The position numbers and the translations under genes were made by a program. Positions 42,242 through 51,550 of a stretch of 64,000 bases of DNA are shown here, piece after piece (the stretch's first letter is position 1; each line of letters starts with the position of its first letter). The notes under the pieces were generated by a model. It searched no databases and had not been told where the DNA came from. It saw only the letters and a program-made list of their open reading frames with translations. The stretch covers positions 4,278,001-4,342,000 of the forward strand of contig NZ_BNEL01000001.1 of assembly GCF_018327685.1 (NCBI RefSeq), read 5' to 3'. This DNA is from Streptomyces sp. TS71-3 (GTDB lineage Bacteria; Actinomycetota; Actinomycetes; Streptomycetales; Streptomycetaceae).

Positions 42242-43999
42242 ATGCCCCATCCCCCCAGCCGGGCGCTGAAACGCGCCCTGGCGCCGCTCGGCGCGGCGGC
42301 GCTGCTCACCGGAACCCTGATCGGCCTTCAGACGCCGGCCGCCGAGGCCGCGGGAAGCGTCGTCAAGGTCACCGGAGCGCAGGGCTCCTGGCAGCTCACC
42401 GTGAACGGCGCGCCGTACCAGATCAAGGGCCTGACCTGGGGGCCCGCGGTCGGGGACGCGACGAGGTACATGCCCGACCTGGCGTCGATGGGCGTCAACA
42501 CCGTCCGCACCTGGGGCACCGACGCCACCAGCAAGCCGCTCTTCGACGCGGCGGCGGCCAACGGCGTCAAGGTGATCGCCGGCTTCTGGCTGCAACCGGG
42601 CGGCGGGCCGGGCTCCGGAGGCTGCGTCAACTACGTGACGGACACCGCCTACAAGAACCAGATGCTGGCGGAGTTCCCGAAGTGGGTCGACACCTACAAG
42701 GACAACCCCGGCGTGCTGATGTGGAACGTCGGCAACGAGTCCACCCTCGGCCTCCAGAACTGCTTCAGCGGCAGCGAGCTGGAGGCCCAGCGCAACGCCT
42801 ACACCACCTTCGTCAACGACGTCGCCAAGAAGATCCACCAGATCGACCCCAACCACCCGGTGACCTCCACCGACGCCTGGACCGGGGCCTGGCCGTACTA
42901 CAAGAGGAACGCGCCCGACCTCGACCTCTACGCGGTCAACGCCTACAACGCCGTCTGCACCATCAGGTCCGACTGGGAGCAGGGCGGCTACACCAAGCCG
43001 TACATCGTCACCGAGACCGGGCCCGCGGGCGAGTGGGAGGTTCCGGACGACGCCAACGGCGTGCCGGACGAGCCCACCGACGTGCAGAAGGCGGACGGCT
43101 ACACCAAGGCGTGGGGCTGCATCACCGGGCACCAGGGCGTGGCGCTGGGCGCCACGATGTTCCACTACGGCGTCGAGAACGACTTCGGCGGCATCTGGTT
43201 CAACCTGCTGCCGGGCGGCCTGAAGCGGCTGTCGTACTACTCGGTCAAGAAGGCGTACGGCGGCGACACGTCCCGGGACAACACGCCGCCGGTGATCTCG
43301 TCGATGACGGTCGACCACGCCACCGACGGGGTGCCCGCCGGCGGGCAGGTGCACATCGCCACCAGGACCACCGACCCGAACGGCGACCCGATCACCTACC
43401 AGGTGCTGTTCAGCAGCAACTACATCGACCAGAACAAGGCGCTGGTGGCCGCGGACACCACCGTGAACGGCGACGGGTCGCTCACCGCGAGGGTGCCCGG
43501 CAAGGTCGGCGTCTACAAGGTGTACGTCCAGGCCACGGACGGCCACGGGAACGCGGGGATCGAGGCCAGGTCGCTGCGCGTGGTGCCGCCGCCCGTGAAC
43601 GGCACCAACGTGGCGCAGGGCAGGCCGGCCACCGCGTCGTCGGCCCAGACCGACCCCACCGGCGGCTGCCCCTGCCCCGCCGGGAACGCCGTGGACGGCA
43701 ACTCCGGCACCCGCTGGGCCAGCGACTGGAGCGACCCGCAGTGGGTTCAGGTGGACCTCGGCGCCTCGACGACGTTCAAGCACGTCCAGCTGTCCTGGGA
43801 GGCCGCGTACGCGAGGGCGTACCGGATCGAGACCTCGGGGGACGGGCAGAACTGGACCACGGTGAAGTCCGTCGACAACGGCGACGGCAGCATCGACGAC
43901 TTCGACGTCTCGGGCACGGGCCGGTACGTGCGCCTCACGGGCACCCAGCGCGGCACCGGCTACGGCTACTCCCTCTACGAGTTCGGCGTGTACCGCTGA
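42242..43999 (+). CDS. Secreted glycoside hydrolase (clan GH-A TIM barrel) with C-terminal CBM32/F5-8 domain
   Basis: 585 residues from ATG 42242 (AAGGAG upstream). A signal peptide (about 1-36, ending AEAAG). The catalytic TIM barrel (about 45-340) has IKGLTWGPAVGDATRYMPDL, the acid/base in LMWNVGNESTLG (Asn-Glu) and the nucleophile in PYIVTETGPAGEW. An Ig-like domain (about 350-440) and a discoidin/CBM32 domain (about 455-585, GNAVDGNSGTRWASDWSDPQ) follow. Such enzymes act on beta-1,3-glucans or related plant/fungal polymers. The exact linkage is unknown. Preceded by the GAGAGCGCTCTC operator. Confidence 0.85.
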   Translation: MPHPPSRALKRALAPLGAAALLTGTLIGLQTPAAEAAGSVVKVTGAQGSWQLTVNGAPYQIKGLTWGPAVGDATRYMPDLASMGVNTVRTWGTDATSKPLFDAAAANGVKVIAGFWLQPGGGPGSGGCVNYVTDTAYKNQMLAEFPKWVDTYKDNPGVLMWNVGNESTLGLQNCFSGSELEAQRNAYTTFVNDVAKKIHQIDPNHPVTSTDAWTGAWPYYKRNAPDLDLYAVNAYNAVCTIRSDWEQGGYTKPYIVTETGPAGEWEVPDDANGVPDEPTDVQKADGYTKAWGCITGHQGVALGATMFHYGVENDFGGIWFNLLPGGLKRLSYYSVKKAYGGDTSRDNTPPVISSMTVDHATDGVPAGGQVHIATRTTDPNGDPITYQVLFSSNYIDQNKALVAADTTVNGDGSLTARVPGKVGVYKVYVQATDGHGNAGIEARSLRVVPPPVNGTNVAQGRPATASSAQTDPTGGCPCPAGNAVDGNSGTRWASDWSDPQWVQVDLGASTTFKHVQLSWEAAYARAYRIETSGDGQNWTTVKSVDNGDGSIDDFDVSGTGRYVRLTGTQRGTGYGYSLYEFGVYR

Positions 44000-44413
44000 C
44001 CACGCCCGACGGCACACCGGGCCACGGGCCCGCCTGACCACGGGTGGGACCTGGTCAGGCGGCGCTCATCGGTCCACGGGCCAGCACGGCCGCCCGCTCC
44101 TTCACCGGGGTGGGCGGCCGGAGCCGTTCGTACCGCCTGCCATGTCATGCCGGACTGGTGCTCCAGTTGCAGTTCGCTATTCCTGCTGGTCAGGAGCCTG
44201 TTGCTGAGCGTAGCGAGTTGGAGTGCCCAGCGGGAGCCGGTGACGCGGACCGGCCTCGCTACCGGCAGGCCGAGCTGATCTCGAAGCAGAGAAGTCCGTG
44301 ACAGCACGCCAAGCTGCGTCGCTTCCCGCTCCGCTGGAGGGAGTGGCGGATGATCGGCGTATCTGCTCGCCGACGAAGTGCCGGGCAGCGCGCACATGTG
44401 AACGCGGGAGGTC
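44000..44413. other. Intergenic region with possible degraded minus-strand coding trace
   Basis: 414 bp. Between about 44090 and 44270 one minus-strand frame gives a plausible-looking helical peptide (ALQLATLSNRLLTSRNSELQ), but there is no start, ribosome site or family match. GC is lower than the flanks. Nothing else seen. Confidence 0.3.
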
Positions 44414-44644
44414 GTGGTGACAGAGCATCCGGTGATCGGATATGCCGTCTGGGCAGTCCTATTCGGCGGCATCTTCGCGTGGGAAGGCATCAGCCTGGTA
44501 CGCATCGGTGATAGCTTCCCCACCCTGAGCGAGGCCTTGGACGGCGTTATGCGCTATTCAGCGGGGCGGTGGACTCTCTTCGCGTTGTGGCTGTGGTTCG
44601 GCTGGCACACCTTCGTGCGCGGCTGGCAGTTCATGCTCAGGTGA
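44414..44644 (+). CDS. Small membrane protein (DUF6186-like)
   Basis: 76 residues, GTG start (44414 or 44417, after GGGAGG). Two hydrophobic segments, VIGYAVWAVLFGGIFAWEGI and TLFALWLWFGWHTFVRGW, separated by a polar loop with YSAGRWTLF. The arrangement and Trp-rich second helix look like the DUF6186 family of small Streptomyces membrane proteins. The next gene, 40 bp on, is another small membrane protein, so they probably form an operon. Function unknown. Confidence 0.65.
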   Translation: MVTEHPVIGYAVWAVLFGGIFAWEGISLVRIGDSFPTLSEALDGVMRYSAGRWTLFALWLWFGWHTFVRGWQFMLR

Positions 44645-44684
44645 CCCTTGCGGTGGTCCGCAGCGGGGATGGGGTGATTCTTCG

Positions 44685-45068
44685 GTGCTGCCGGCATCGC
44701 TGAACATTGCGATCATGCTGGCCGGATACCTGCTGACGATGGGTTATCTAGCCCTTGGCCTGTGCATCCTGCGCAGGCATCGGTCCCGGTCCTGGCATCC
44801 GTCCAAGAGGCTCACGCCCGCCTCCATGAGGCGAGGGTGGCTCGGCCTGATTCGTCAGGTGGCGGGTACCGCGGTCGGCGGGTACGTGCTTCTCATGGTC
44901 GTGATGATCGGCTATTACGACGGCGTGGCAGGCGAGGGCGTCGAGTTCACCGTAAGTGCCTTCGAGGGTGCTGCGGCGCTGGTGGCGATCACCTTGCCGG
45001 TGTTCTTTCTCGTTTCGTGGGCGATGCCGGCCGTTCGGCGGCGGTGGGGCCGAAGGCCGCGACGGTGA
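44685..45068 (+). CDS. Small membrane protein (DUF6256-like)
   Basis: 127 residues from GTG 44685. Three hydrophobic helices at about 7-28, 59-81 and 92-113, with basic loops (RRHRSRSWHPSKRL) and a basic C-terminus (RRRWGRRPRR), so most charge is cytoplasmic. It resembles DUF6256 proteins, which accompany DUF6186 genes. No enzymatic motif. Probably acts with the upstream gene in the membrane; role unknown. Confidence 0.6.
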   Translation: MLPASLNIAIMLAGYLLTMGYLALGLCILRRHRSRSWHPSKRLTPASMRRGWLGLIRQVAGTAVGGYVLLMVVMIGYYDGVAGEGVEFTVSAFEGAAALVAITLPVFFLVSWAMPAVRRRWGRRPRR

Positions 45069-45281
45069 GCGGGCCACGTAGTGAAGGCAGAGGCACCTCC
45101 CTGACCTCTTGCGGCTACCGTGCCGGATAGTGCGCCGTCTGATGGCCATCAGTGACGGCTTCGATGGCCGCCGGATGCCGACCTGGTGGCCCAGCCGGAT
45201 GGTTTGACCGGCAACCGGTCCGCAACACTCTGCATGACGTGACATCGCCGCGTCGCCCCTGGGCGGACTTACCCTGGCCGC

Positions 45282-45632
45282 GTGATCAATGGTGGGCACG
45301 TCATCATCTACAGCCGTGATGCGGAAGCGGACCGGGCCTTCTTCAGGGATGTCCTGGAGTATCCGCATGTCGACGTGGGAGGCGGCTGGCTGATCTTCAG
45401 GCTTCCGCCGGCCGAGGTCGCCGTGCATCCCACGGAGGGCCCGGAGACGCAGGAGCTCTATCTGATGTGCGACGACGTCGACGCGACCGTGACGGACCTG
45501 GCTGCGAGGGGCGTCGAGTTCACGCAGCCGGTCACTGACGCGCGCTGGGGACGGCTGACCAGGTTCCGCCTGCCGGGTGGCGGCGAGGTGGGCCTGTACG
45601 AGCCCCGGCATGAGCGGGCCACCGACCTGTGA
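45282..45632 (+). CDS. VOC/glyoxalase superfamily protein
   Basis: 116 residues from GTG 45282. Vicinal oxygen chelate pattern in two beta-alpha-beta-beta-beta units: GGHVIIYSRDAEADRAFFRD then LYLMCDDVDATVTDLAARGV. The start His (GGHVII) and end Glu/Tyr (GEVGLYEPRH) occupy metal-ligand positions. Single-domain members form dimers and include glyoxalase, dioxygenase and antibiotic-binding proteins. The substrate cannot be assigned. Cytoplasmic, monocistronic. Confidence 0.82.
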   Translation: MINGGHVIIYSRDAEADRAFFRDVLEYPHVDVGGGWLIFRLPPAEVAVHPTEGPETQELYLMCDDVDATVTDLAARGVEFTQPVTDARWGRLTRFRLPGGGEVGLYEPRHERATDL

Positions 45633-45845
45633 GGCACCCCGGCACCGGACCTCTCTGAACGGTAGGCCCGGTAGCCGATCCACCGTCTGCTGCCGGCAGG
45701 CTGACGCCATCGGCGCCTACGCCCACCGGCACGGCGCCCTCGCCGAACCGAACGCCGGCTTCGCCCGCGATTCGCCGATCCGCATCCGGACCGCATCCGT
45801 TCCGCATCCGGACCGCTTTCTCGGCCAAGGCTGCGTGACGAGCCG

Positions 45846-48479
45846 CTAGCGTACGACCAGCTCTCCCCTCAGCAGGATGTCCCCCGCCGACCGCCCCACC
45901 AGGACGGTGAACGTGCCCGGCTCCACCCGCCACCCCTGTTCCTCCTGCGACCAGTGCCGCAGCGCGCGGTGGGGCACCGGCACCTCCGCCGTCACCGCCT
46001 CGCCGGGTGCCGCGGTGACCTCCGTGAACCCGGCGAGCCAGCGCACCGGGCGCTCCACCGCGGAACCGTGCCTGGCCAGGTACACCTGCACCACCTCGCG
46101 CCCGGCCCGCCGTCCGGTGTTGCGCACGCGGACCCGTACCCGGACCGGTACCCGTGCCTGCGTGCCGTCCGCCACCGGCCCGTCCGGCGTCACCAGCGCC
46201 TCGTACGCCCAGGTGGTGTAGCCGAGGCCGTGCCCGAACCAGTAGGCCGGGGCGGCTTTCGAGCGGAGCCAGGCGCGGTGGCCGATGTGCAGGCCCTCGG
46301 TGTAGGCGAGGACGCCGCCGGGGGAGGGGCGGGTGCCGTGCACGGGGACGTCGGCCAGGGCGGTGCCCCAGGTGGTGGGGAGCCGGCCGCCTGGCTCCAC
46401 CCGGCCGAACAGCACGTCCGCGAGCGCGTGCCCGCCCTCGCCGCCGGGGAACCAGGTGAGCATCAGCGCGGGGGCCGCGGCGTGCCAGGGCAGGGCGAGC
46501 GGGCCACCGGAGTTGACGCAGACCACGGTGCGCGGCTGGGCTTCCAGCACCGCGCGGACCAGCTCGTCCTGGCGGCCGGGCAGGTCGAGCCCGGTGCGGT
46601 CGCGGCCCTCCGCCTCGCTCTCCTCGGTGGTGCCGACGACCAGCACGGCGGCGTCGGCGCGCCGCGCGGCACAGACCGCGGCGTCCAGGGCCGCCGTGTC
46701 GTCCGCCGGGGGCGGCGCGGCGGACAGGACCGTGGCCCGCCCGGTGTCCTCGGCCAACTCGCGGCGGGCGACGACGGTGACCGGGCGGCCCGCCGCCAGG
46801 GCGATCCGGCCCTGCTGCCTGGGCGGGCGGACGTGCACCTGTGACGGGTCGTCGGTCTCCCGGGGGAAGTCGCCGTCGACGAGGGGCACACCGTCCACGG
46901 TGAGCGTCATCCGCCCGAACCCGGCCACGCCGAACGTCCACTCGCCCGCCCGGAGAGGTGTGCAGCGGGCGGACAGTTCCACGGTGCGGGCGCCGGGCAC
47001 CAGGTGGGGTTCCAGGATCCTCCCGGAGAGCCGGTGCTCGGAGAACAGCGCCCGGCCCGCGGCGTCCAGGACCCGCAGCCGCACGCCGGGCCCGCCGGTC
47101 AGCGGGTCGCGGGCGAGCGTGCCGTCCAGGGGAGCCGGGGGCGCGCCGAGTTCGGGTCCCGGGGCGTGCACGATGCACGTGGCGGCGGGCAGGGCCGAGC
47201 GGATGCCGTCCAGCGGGGCCACCACCCGGTCGGGGAACACCTCCGCGCTGCCGCCGCCCTGGGCGCGCGGGCTCGCCGCGTGCCGCCCGATGACGGCGAG
47301 CGCCCGGATGCCGGCGGGATCGAGCGGGAGCAGGCCGGTGTTGCGCAGCAGCACGGTGCCGGCGCTCGCGGCACGCCGCAGCAGCGCGCGGACCGGGGCG
47401 TGCGCCCCGGGGGTGGCCGGGCGAGCGGGAGCCTCCGGTGCCGGGGGTTCCGGAGCCGGGGCTTCCGGTGCGGCTTCCGGTGCCGCGGCGTCGGGCGTGG
47501 TTGCGGTTGCGGTCGGTGCTGTGGTCGCGGGGTTCGGCGCTACCACGGGCCTGGTGACCGGTGCCGTGCCGGCCGCCATGTGTGCGGCTTCCCCTCCGGT
47601 GGGTCGGAGCGCCCCGAGGGCGCCCACCCGGCGGGCGAGCCGGAGCAGGCGCCGGACCTTCTCGTCGACCGCTTCCTCGGGCACCCGCCCGTCCCTGACC
47701 GCGGTGGCCAGCGCGTCGCCCCAGGGGCCTTCGGGGCCCGGCATGGCGAGGTCGAGAGCGGCGGCGGCCGGGCCGGCGGTGCTGCGCACGGCGCCCCAGT
47801 CGGAGACGGCGACACCGTCGAAGCCCCACTCCTGTTTGAGCGGGTCGGCGAGCAGCGGACTGGCCGACATCGTGGTGCCGTTCACCCGGTTGTAGGCGGA
47901 CATCACCAGCCAGACGCCGGCCTCCACCGCGGCCTCGAACGGTGCCAGGTACACCTCCCGGAGCACGCGTTCCGGGACCCGTACGTCGACGGTGAGCCGG
48001 TCCGCCTCGGAGTCGTTGGCCACGAAGTGCTTCGCCGTGGCGGCCACTCCCGCGTCCTGGAGGCCGCGGACCAGTGCCGCCCCGATCGCGCCCGTCAGCA
48101 GCGGGTCCTCGGAGAAGCACTCGAAGTGCCGGCCGCCCAGCGGGGAGCGGTGCAGGTTGAGTGTCGGGGCGAGTACGGCGTCGACGCCCTTGCGGCGGGC
48201 CTCGGCGGCCAGCAGGGCGCCCAGTTCGGTGGCGAGTGGGGGGTGCCAGGTTGCGGCGAGGGCGGTGGGGGAGGGGAGGAGGACGGAGGTGCGGCGCTCG
48301 TCCCACTCCTCGCCGCGGACTCCGGCGGGGCCGTCCGAGAAGGTCATCTCGGCCAGGCCGATGGACGGTTCCGGGGCGGTGCGCCACGTTGTCGCGCCGG
48401 TGAGGAGCGCGACCTTCTGCGTCAGGTCGAGCTTCTCCAGTAGCCGCTCCAGCAGCTGCTCCGGCTCTGCGTCCGTCAT
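45846..48479 (-). CDS. Beta-glucosidase, glycoside hydrolase family 3
   Basis: 877 residues from ATG 48479 (AGGAGG upstream). GH3 N-terminal domain with LAEMTFSDGPAGVRGEEWDE, the KHFVANDSEADRL substrate motif and the nucleophile GVAVSDWGAV. The GH3 C-terminal domain (about 375-690) is interrupted by a PA14 domain (about 475-610, VRLRVLDAAGRALF). A fibronectin type III-like domain ends the protein (about 790-870). Between the first two domains is an unusual Ala/Pro/Thr-rich tract of about 60 residues. No signal peptide, so it is likely cytoplasmic and hydrolyses imported beta-glucosides. An operator palindrome lies at 48532. Confidence 0.92.
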   Translation of the reverse strand: MTDAEPEQLLERLLEKLDLTQKVALLTGATTWRTAPEPSIGLAEMTFSDGPAGVRGEEWDERRTSVLLPSPTALAATWHPPLATELGALLAAEARRKGVDAVLAPTLNLHRSPLGGRHFECFSEDPLLTGAIGAALVRGLQDAGVAATAKHFVANDSEADRLTVDVRVPERVLREVYLAPFEAAVEAGVWLVMSAYNRVNGTTMSASPLLADPLKQEWGFDGVAVSDWGAVRSTAGPAAAALDLAMPGPEGPWGDALATAVRDGRVPEEAVDEKVRRLLRLARRVGALGALRPTGGEAAHMAAGTAPVTRPVVAPNPATTAPTATATTPDAAAPEAAPEAPAPEPPAPEAPARPATPGAHAPVRALLRRAASAGTVLLRNTGLLPLDPAGIRALAVIGRHAASPRAQGGGSAEVFPDRVVAPLDGIRSALPAATCIVHAPGPELGAPPAPLDGTLARDPLTGGPGVRLRVLDAAGRALFSEHRLSGRILEPHLVPGARTVELSARCTPLRAGEWTFGVAGFGRMTLTVDGVPLVDGDFPRETDDPSQVHVRPPRQQGRIALAAGRPVTVVARRELAEDTGRATVLSAAPPPADDTAALDAAVCAARRADAAVLVVGTTEESEAEGRDRTGLDLPGRQDELVRAVLEAQPRTVVCVNSGGPLALPWHAAAPALMLTWFPGGEGGHALADVLFGRVEPGGRLPTTWGTALADVPVHGTRPSPGGVLAYTEGLHIGHRAWLRSKAAPAYWFGHGLGYTTWAYEALVTPDGPVADGTQARVPVRVRVRVRNTGRRAGREVVQVYLARHGSAVERPVRWLAGFTEVTAAPGEAVTAEVPVPHRALRHWSQEEQGWRVEPGTFTVLVGRSAGDILLRGELVVR

Positions 48480-48531
48480 CCGGCCTCCTGCCGTCCTGGG
48501 GGAGCTGCTGTGGTTGGGGAGCTGCTGTGGC

Positions 48532-48547
48532 TGGAGAGCGCTCTCCA
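48532..48547. promoter_or_regulatory. Palindromic operator TGGAGAGCGCTCTCCA (copy 3)
   Basis: A perfect 16-bp palindrome 53 bp upstream of the GH3 start. It shares the 14-bp core GGAGAGCGCTCTCC with the sites at 40827-40840 and 42114-42127. It differs from the CebR box at 22067 by replacing GGGAGC with GAGAGC half-sites. Confidence 0.7.
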
Positions 48548-48690
48548 AGCCTCCAGGATTCGCCGTGGGTGAGGGTGTGTCAACCGGGGGTTCGTATGGT
48601 TCTCTGCGCCATGGGGGTTCGCCCGGTGGGGCCGTGCAGGTGCGTCCTGGTTGCTCGCGCCCGCGCGGCGGAGCCGGGGATCGATACGGC

Positions 48691-48827
48691 CCCGCGCCCC
48701 TTCAGGCGCGCCTGCGGCGCGTTCCGCTACGGGGGAGCCCGCTGCGGTTTCAGTCGCGGCTCTCCGCCCGTAGTGGTTGCTCGCGCAGTTCCCCGCGCCC
48801 CTTCAGGGCGCGCCTGCGGCGCGTTCC
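48691..48827. repeat. Pair of 35-36-bp direct repeats, 101 bp apart
   Basis: Copies at 48691-48725 and 48792-48827 differ by one inserted G. Each contains the complementary GCGCGCCTGCGGCGCG hairpin sequence and the reversed form of the GGGGCGCGGGG dispersed repeat. Located just beyond the kdpD stop, where they may act as terminators. Confidence 0.75.
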
Positions 48828-48867
48828 CTCACAGGGGAGCCCGCACCGCAGGCGACCGCCGCCATGC

Positions 48868-51411
48868 TCAGCTCACCGCCGACTCCCGAAGTGGTGCCCG
48901 TTTCTGCGGGGTGTCCGTCGTGGAGGGGAGGGTGAGGACCATCGTGAGGCCGCCGCCGGGGGTGTCCTCGGCGGTGAGCGTGCCGGCGTTGGCCTCCGTG
49001 AAGCCGCGGGCCACCGCGAGGCCGAGGCCCACGCCCTCGCCGCGGGGGGCGTCGCCGTGCCGCTGGAACGGCTCGAAGATGCGGTCCTTGGCGTCATCGG
49101 GCACACCGGGGCCGCGGTCGACCACCCGCAGCTCGACCCGGTCGCCGAGCGCGCTGGCCGAGACGTGCACGGGACGGTCCGGCGGGCTGTACTTGACCGC
49201 GTTCTCCACGACGTTGGCGACCGCGCGCTCCAGCAGGCCCCGGTCCACGGACACCATCGGCAGGATCTCGGGGATGTCGAGCCGGACGCTGCCGGGCGGC
49301 ACCCCTCCCAGCGCCATCGGGACCACCTCGTCGAGCCCCGCCGAGCCGATCAGCGGCGTGACGGTGCCGGTCTGCAGGCGGGACATGTCGAGGAGGTTGC
49401 CCACGAGGTGGTCGAGCCGGTCCGCGCCGTCCTCGATCCCGGCGAGCAGTTCGGCACGGTCGCGGGGCGACCACTCGACGTCCCCGGAGCGCAGGGAGGT
49501 CACCGACGCCTTGATGCCGGCGAGCGGGGTGCGCAGGTCGTGGCTGACGGCGGCGAGCAGGGCGGTGCGGATGCGGTTGCCCTCGGCGAGGGTGCGGGCC
49601 TGCGCGGCCTCGCCGGCCAGCCGCTGGCGGTCCAGCACGACGGCGGCCTGGGCGGCGAACGCGGCGAGCACGCGGCGGTCCTCGGCGGGCAGCACCCGGC
49701 CGGAGAGCGCGAGTGCCAGGTGCTCCCCCACGGGCAGGTCCACGTCCGCGTCCTCGGGGCGCCCCACGGGGCCGGTGCCGACCGAGGACACCGCCGACCA
49801 CGCCGCCTTCTCGCCGGCCCGCTCCAGCAGCGTCACGCCGTCCATGGCGAACGTCTCCCGCAGCCGCTCCATCAGCGCGTGGAGCGAGTCCTCGCCGCGC
49901 AGCACGTTCCCGGCCAGGGAGGACAGCACCTGCGACTCGGCGCGCAGTCTCGCCGCCTGCTGGGTCCGCCGGGCCGCCAGGTCCACCACCGAGGCCACGG
50001 ACACCCCCACCCCGACGAAGATCGCGATGGCGACGATGTTCTTGGGATCCGCCACCGTCAGCTGGTGCAGCGGCGGTGTGAACCAGTAGTTCAGCAGCAG
50101 CGAGCCGAACGCCGCCGACGCCAGTGCGGGCAGCAGCCCGCCGAGCAGGGCGGCGGCGACGGTGCAGGTGAGGAAGAGCAGCATGTCGTTGGCGAGCCCG
50201 AGGCCGGGCGCCCCGTCCCGCAGCACAAGGGTGAGCAGCACGGGCATCGCGACACCGGCCACCCACCCCCAGATGGTGCGGGAGCGGCCGAGCCGCGTCC
50301 CGCGCGGCACCGGCAGCCCCCGGCCCTTGGCCGCCTCCGCGTGGGTGACCATGTGCACGTCCAGGTCGGGTCCGCACTCCCGCGCGACGGTGGCGCTGGC
50401 GCCGGGGCCCAGCAGGTGGTGCCAGGGCTTGCGCCTGCTGACGCCGAGGACGATCTGGGTGGCGTTGTGTCCGCGGGCGAAGGCGAGGAGGGCTTCGGGC
50501 ACGTCCTCGCCGATCACATGATGGAACGTGCCCCCCAGCTCCTCCACCAGCGCCCGCTGCACCACCAGCTCCTTCGGCGAAGCAGCCGTCAACCCGTCAC
50601 TGTGCGAGACGTGCACCGCCAGGACCTCCCCACCGGCCCCCTTCTCCGCCAGCCGCACCGCACGCCGGATCAACGTCCGCCCCTCGGGACCACCCGTCAG
50701 ACCCACCACGATCCGCTCACGCGCCCCCCACGTCGAACGGATGCCATGCTCCCCGCGATACCGCTGGAGACACTCATCCACCCGATCCGCCACCCACAAC
50801 AACGCCAACTCACGCAACGCCGTCAGATTCCCCGGCCGAAAATAATGCGACAACGCCGCATCCACACGATCAGGCCGGTAGATGTTGCCGTGCGCCATAC
50901 GCCGCCGCAGCGCCTGCGGATCCATATCCACCAACTCGATCTGATCCGCCCGCCGCACCACCTCATCAGGCACCGTCTCCAACTGACGCACCCCCGTGAT
51001 CGACTCCACCACATCACCCAGCGACTCCAGATGCTGGATATTCACCGTGGAGATCACATCCACCCCCGCCCCCAGCAACACCTCCACGTCCTGCCACCGC
51101 TTGGCACGAGCAGAGCCCGGCACATTGCCGTGCGCCAACTCATCCACCAACACCACGGCCGGATCCCGCGCCAGCACCGCATCCACATCCAACTCCGCGA
51201 ACGAGCAGTCCCGGTAGGCCACCTCCCGACGCGGCACCGCCTCCAGGCCCTGCACCATCACCTCGGTACGCGGCCGCCCATGGTGCTCCACCACCCCCAC
51301 CACCACATCCGTGCCACGCTCCAGCCGACGGTGCGCCTCCGCCAACATCGCGTACGTCTTCCCCACACCCGGCGCCGCACCGAGATAGATCCGAAGCCTG
51401 CCGCGTCCCAT
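48868..51411 (-). CDS. kdpD: Sensor histidine kinase KdpD
   Basis: 847 residues from ATG 51411. An N-terminal KdpD domain with Walker A GAAPGVGKTYAM and Walker B VVLVDELAHGNVPGS, then a universal-stress-protein domain (about 230-360), four membrane helices (about 385-485; IWGWVAGVAMPVLLTLVLRD, LLLNYWFTPPLHQLTV), a GAF domain and a HisKA/HATPase unit with the phospho-acceptor in VSHDLRTPLAGIKAS (about 625) and GEGVGLGLAVARG. It senses low K+ or turgor and phosphorylates KdpE. kdpFABC is not in the window. It lies 139 bp downstream of kdpE. Confidence 0.96.
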   Translation of the reverse strand: MGRGRLRIYLGAAPGVGKTYAMLAEAHRRLERGTDVVVGVVEHHGRPRTEVMVQGLEAVPRREVAYRDCSFAELDVDAVLARDPAVVLVDELAHGNVPGSARAKRWQDVEVLLGAGVDVISTVNIQHLESLGDVVESITGVRQLETVPDEVVRRADQIELVDMDPQALRRRMAHGNIYRPDRVDAALSHYFRPGNLTALRELALLWVADRVDECLQRYRGEHGIRSTWGARERIVVGLTGGPEGRTLIRRAVRLAEKGAGGEVLAVHVSHSDGLTAASPKELVVQRALVEELGGTFHHVIGEDVPEALLAFARGHNATQIVLGVSRRKPWHHLLGPGASATVARECGPDLDVHMVTHAEAAKGRGLPVPRGTRLGRSRTIWGWVAGVAMPVLLTLVLRDGAPGLGLANDMLLFLTCTVAAALLGGLLPALASAAFGSLLLNYWFTPPLHQLTVADPKNIVAIAIFVGVGVSVASVVDLAARRTQQAARLRAESQVLSSLAGNVLRGEDSLHALMERLRETFAMDGVTLLERAGEKAAWSAVSSVGTGPVGRPEDADVDLPVGEHLALALSGRVLPAEDRRVLAAFAAQAAVVLDRQRLAGEAAQARTLAEGNRIRTALLAAVSHDLRTPLAGIKASVTSLRSGDVEWSPRDRAELLAGIEDGADRLDHLVGNLLDMSRLQTGTVTPLIGSAGLDEVVPMALGGVPPGSVRLDIPEILPMVSVDRGLLERAVANVVENAVKYSPPDRPVHVSASALGDRVELRVVDRGPGVPDDAKDRIFEPFQRHGDAPRGEGVGLGLAVARGFTEANAGTLTAEDTPGGGLTMVLTLPSTTDTPQKRAPLRESAVS

Positions 51412-51441
51412 GGGTGCCGCCTTTCCGTTCCCCCTGTCAGA

Positions 51442-51481
51442 AGCCAGTCAGAGGCCAGTCAGAAGCCAGTCAGAGGCCAGT
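51442..51481. repeat. 11-bp tandem repeat between kdpE and kdpD
   Basis: Three full and one partial copy of (A/G)GCCAGTCAGA with an exact 11-bp period, alternating first base A/G. It lies 30 bp upstream of the kdpD start, inside the leader of the kdpD message. The period is near one DNA helical turn. A slippage site or a protein-binding array. Confidence 0.8.
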
Positions 51482-51550
51482 TTCGAAGCCCGCCAGACGC
51501 CCGCCAGAAGCCCGTGAGAGCCCACTCGGGGGCGCGCCCCCTCCGGCCCG

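Larger units (their letters stand above)
48480..48867. other. Promoter region of the GH3 gene and kdpD downstream repeats
   Basis: 388 bp. It holds the operator at 48532-48547 and two direct repeats near 48691 and 48792. No gene was recognised. Confidence 0.5.

Noticed and set aside
44090..44270. Minus-strand peptide ALQLATLSNRLLTSRNSELQ considered as a gene
   Set aside because: No start codon with ribosome site, no family recognised, and the frame runs into a Gly/Arg-rich antisense of the GH gene end.
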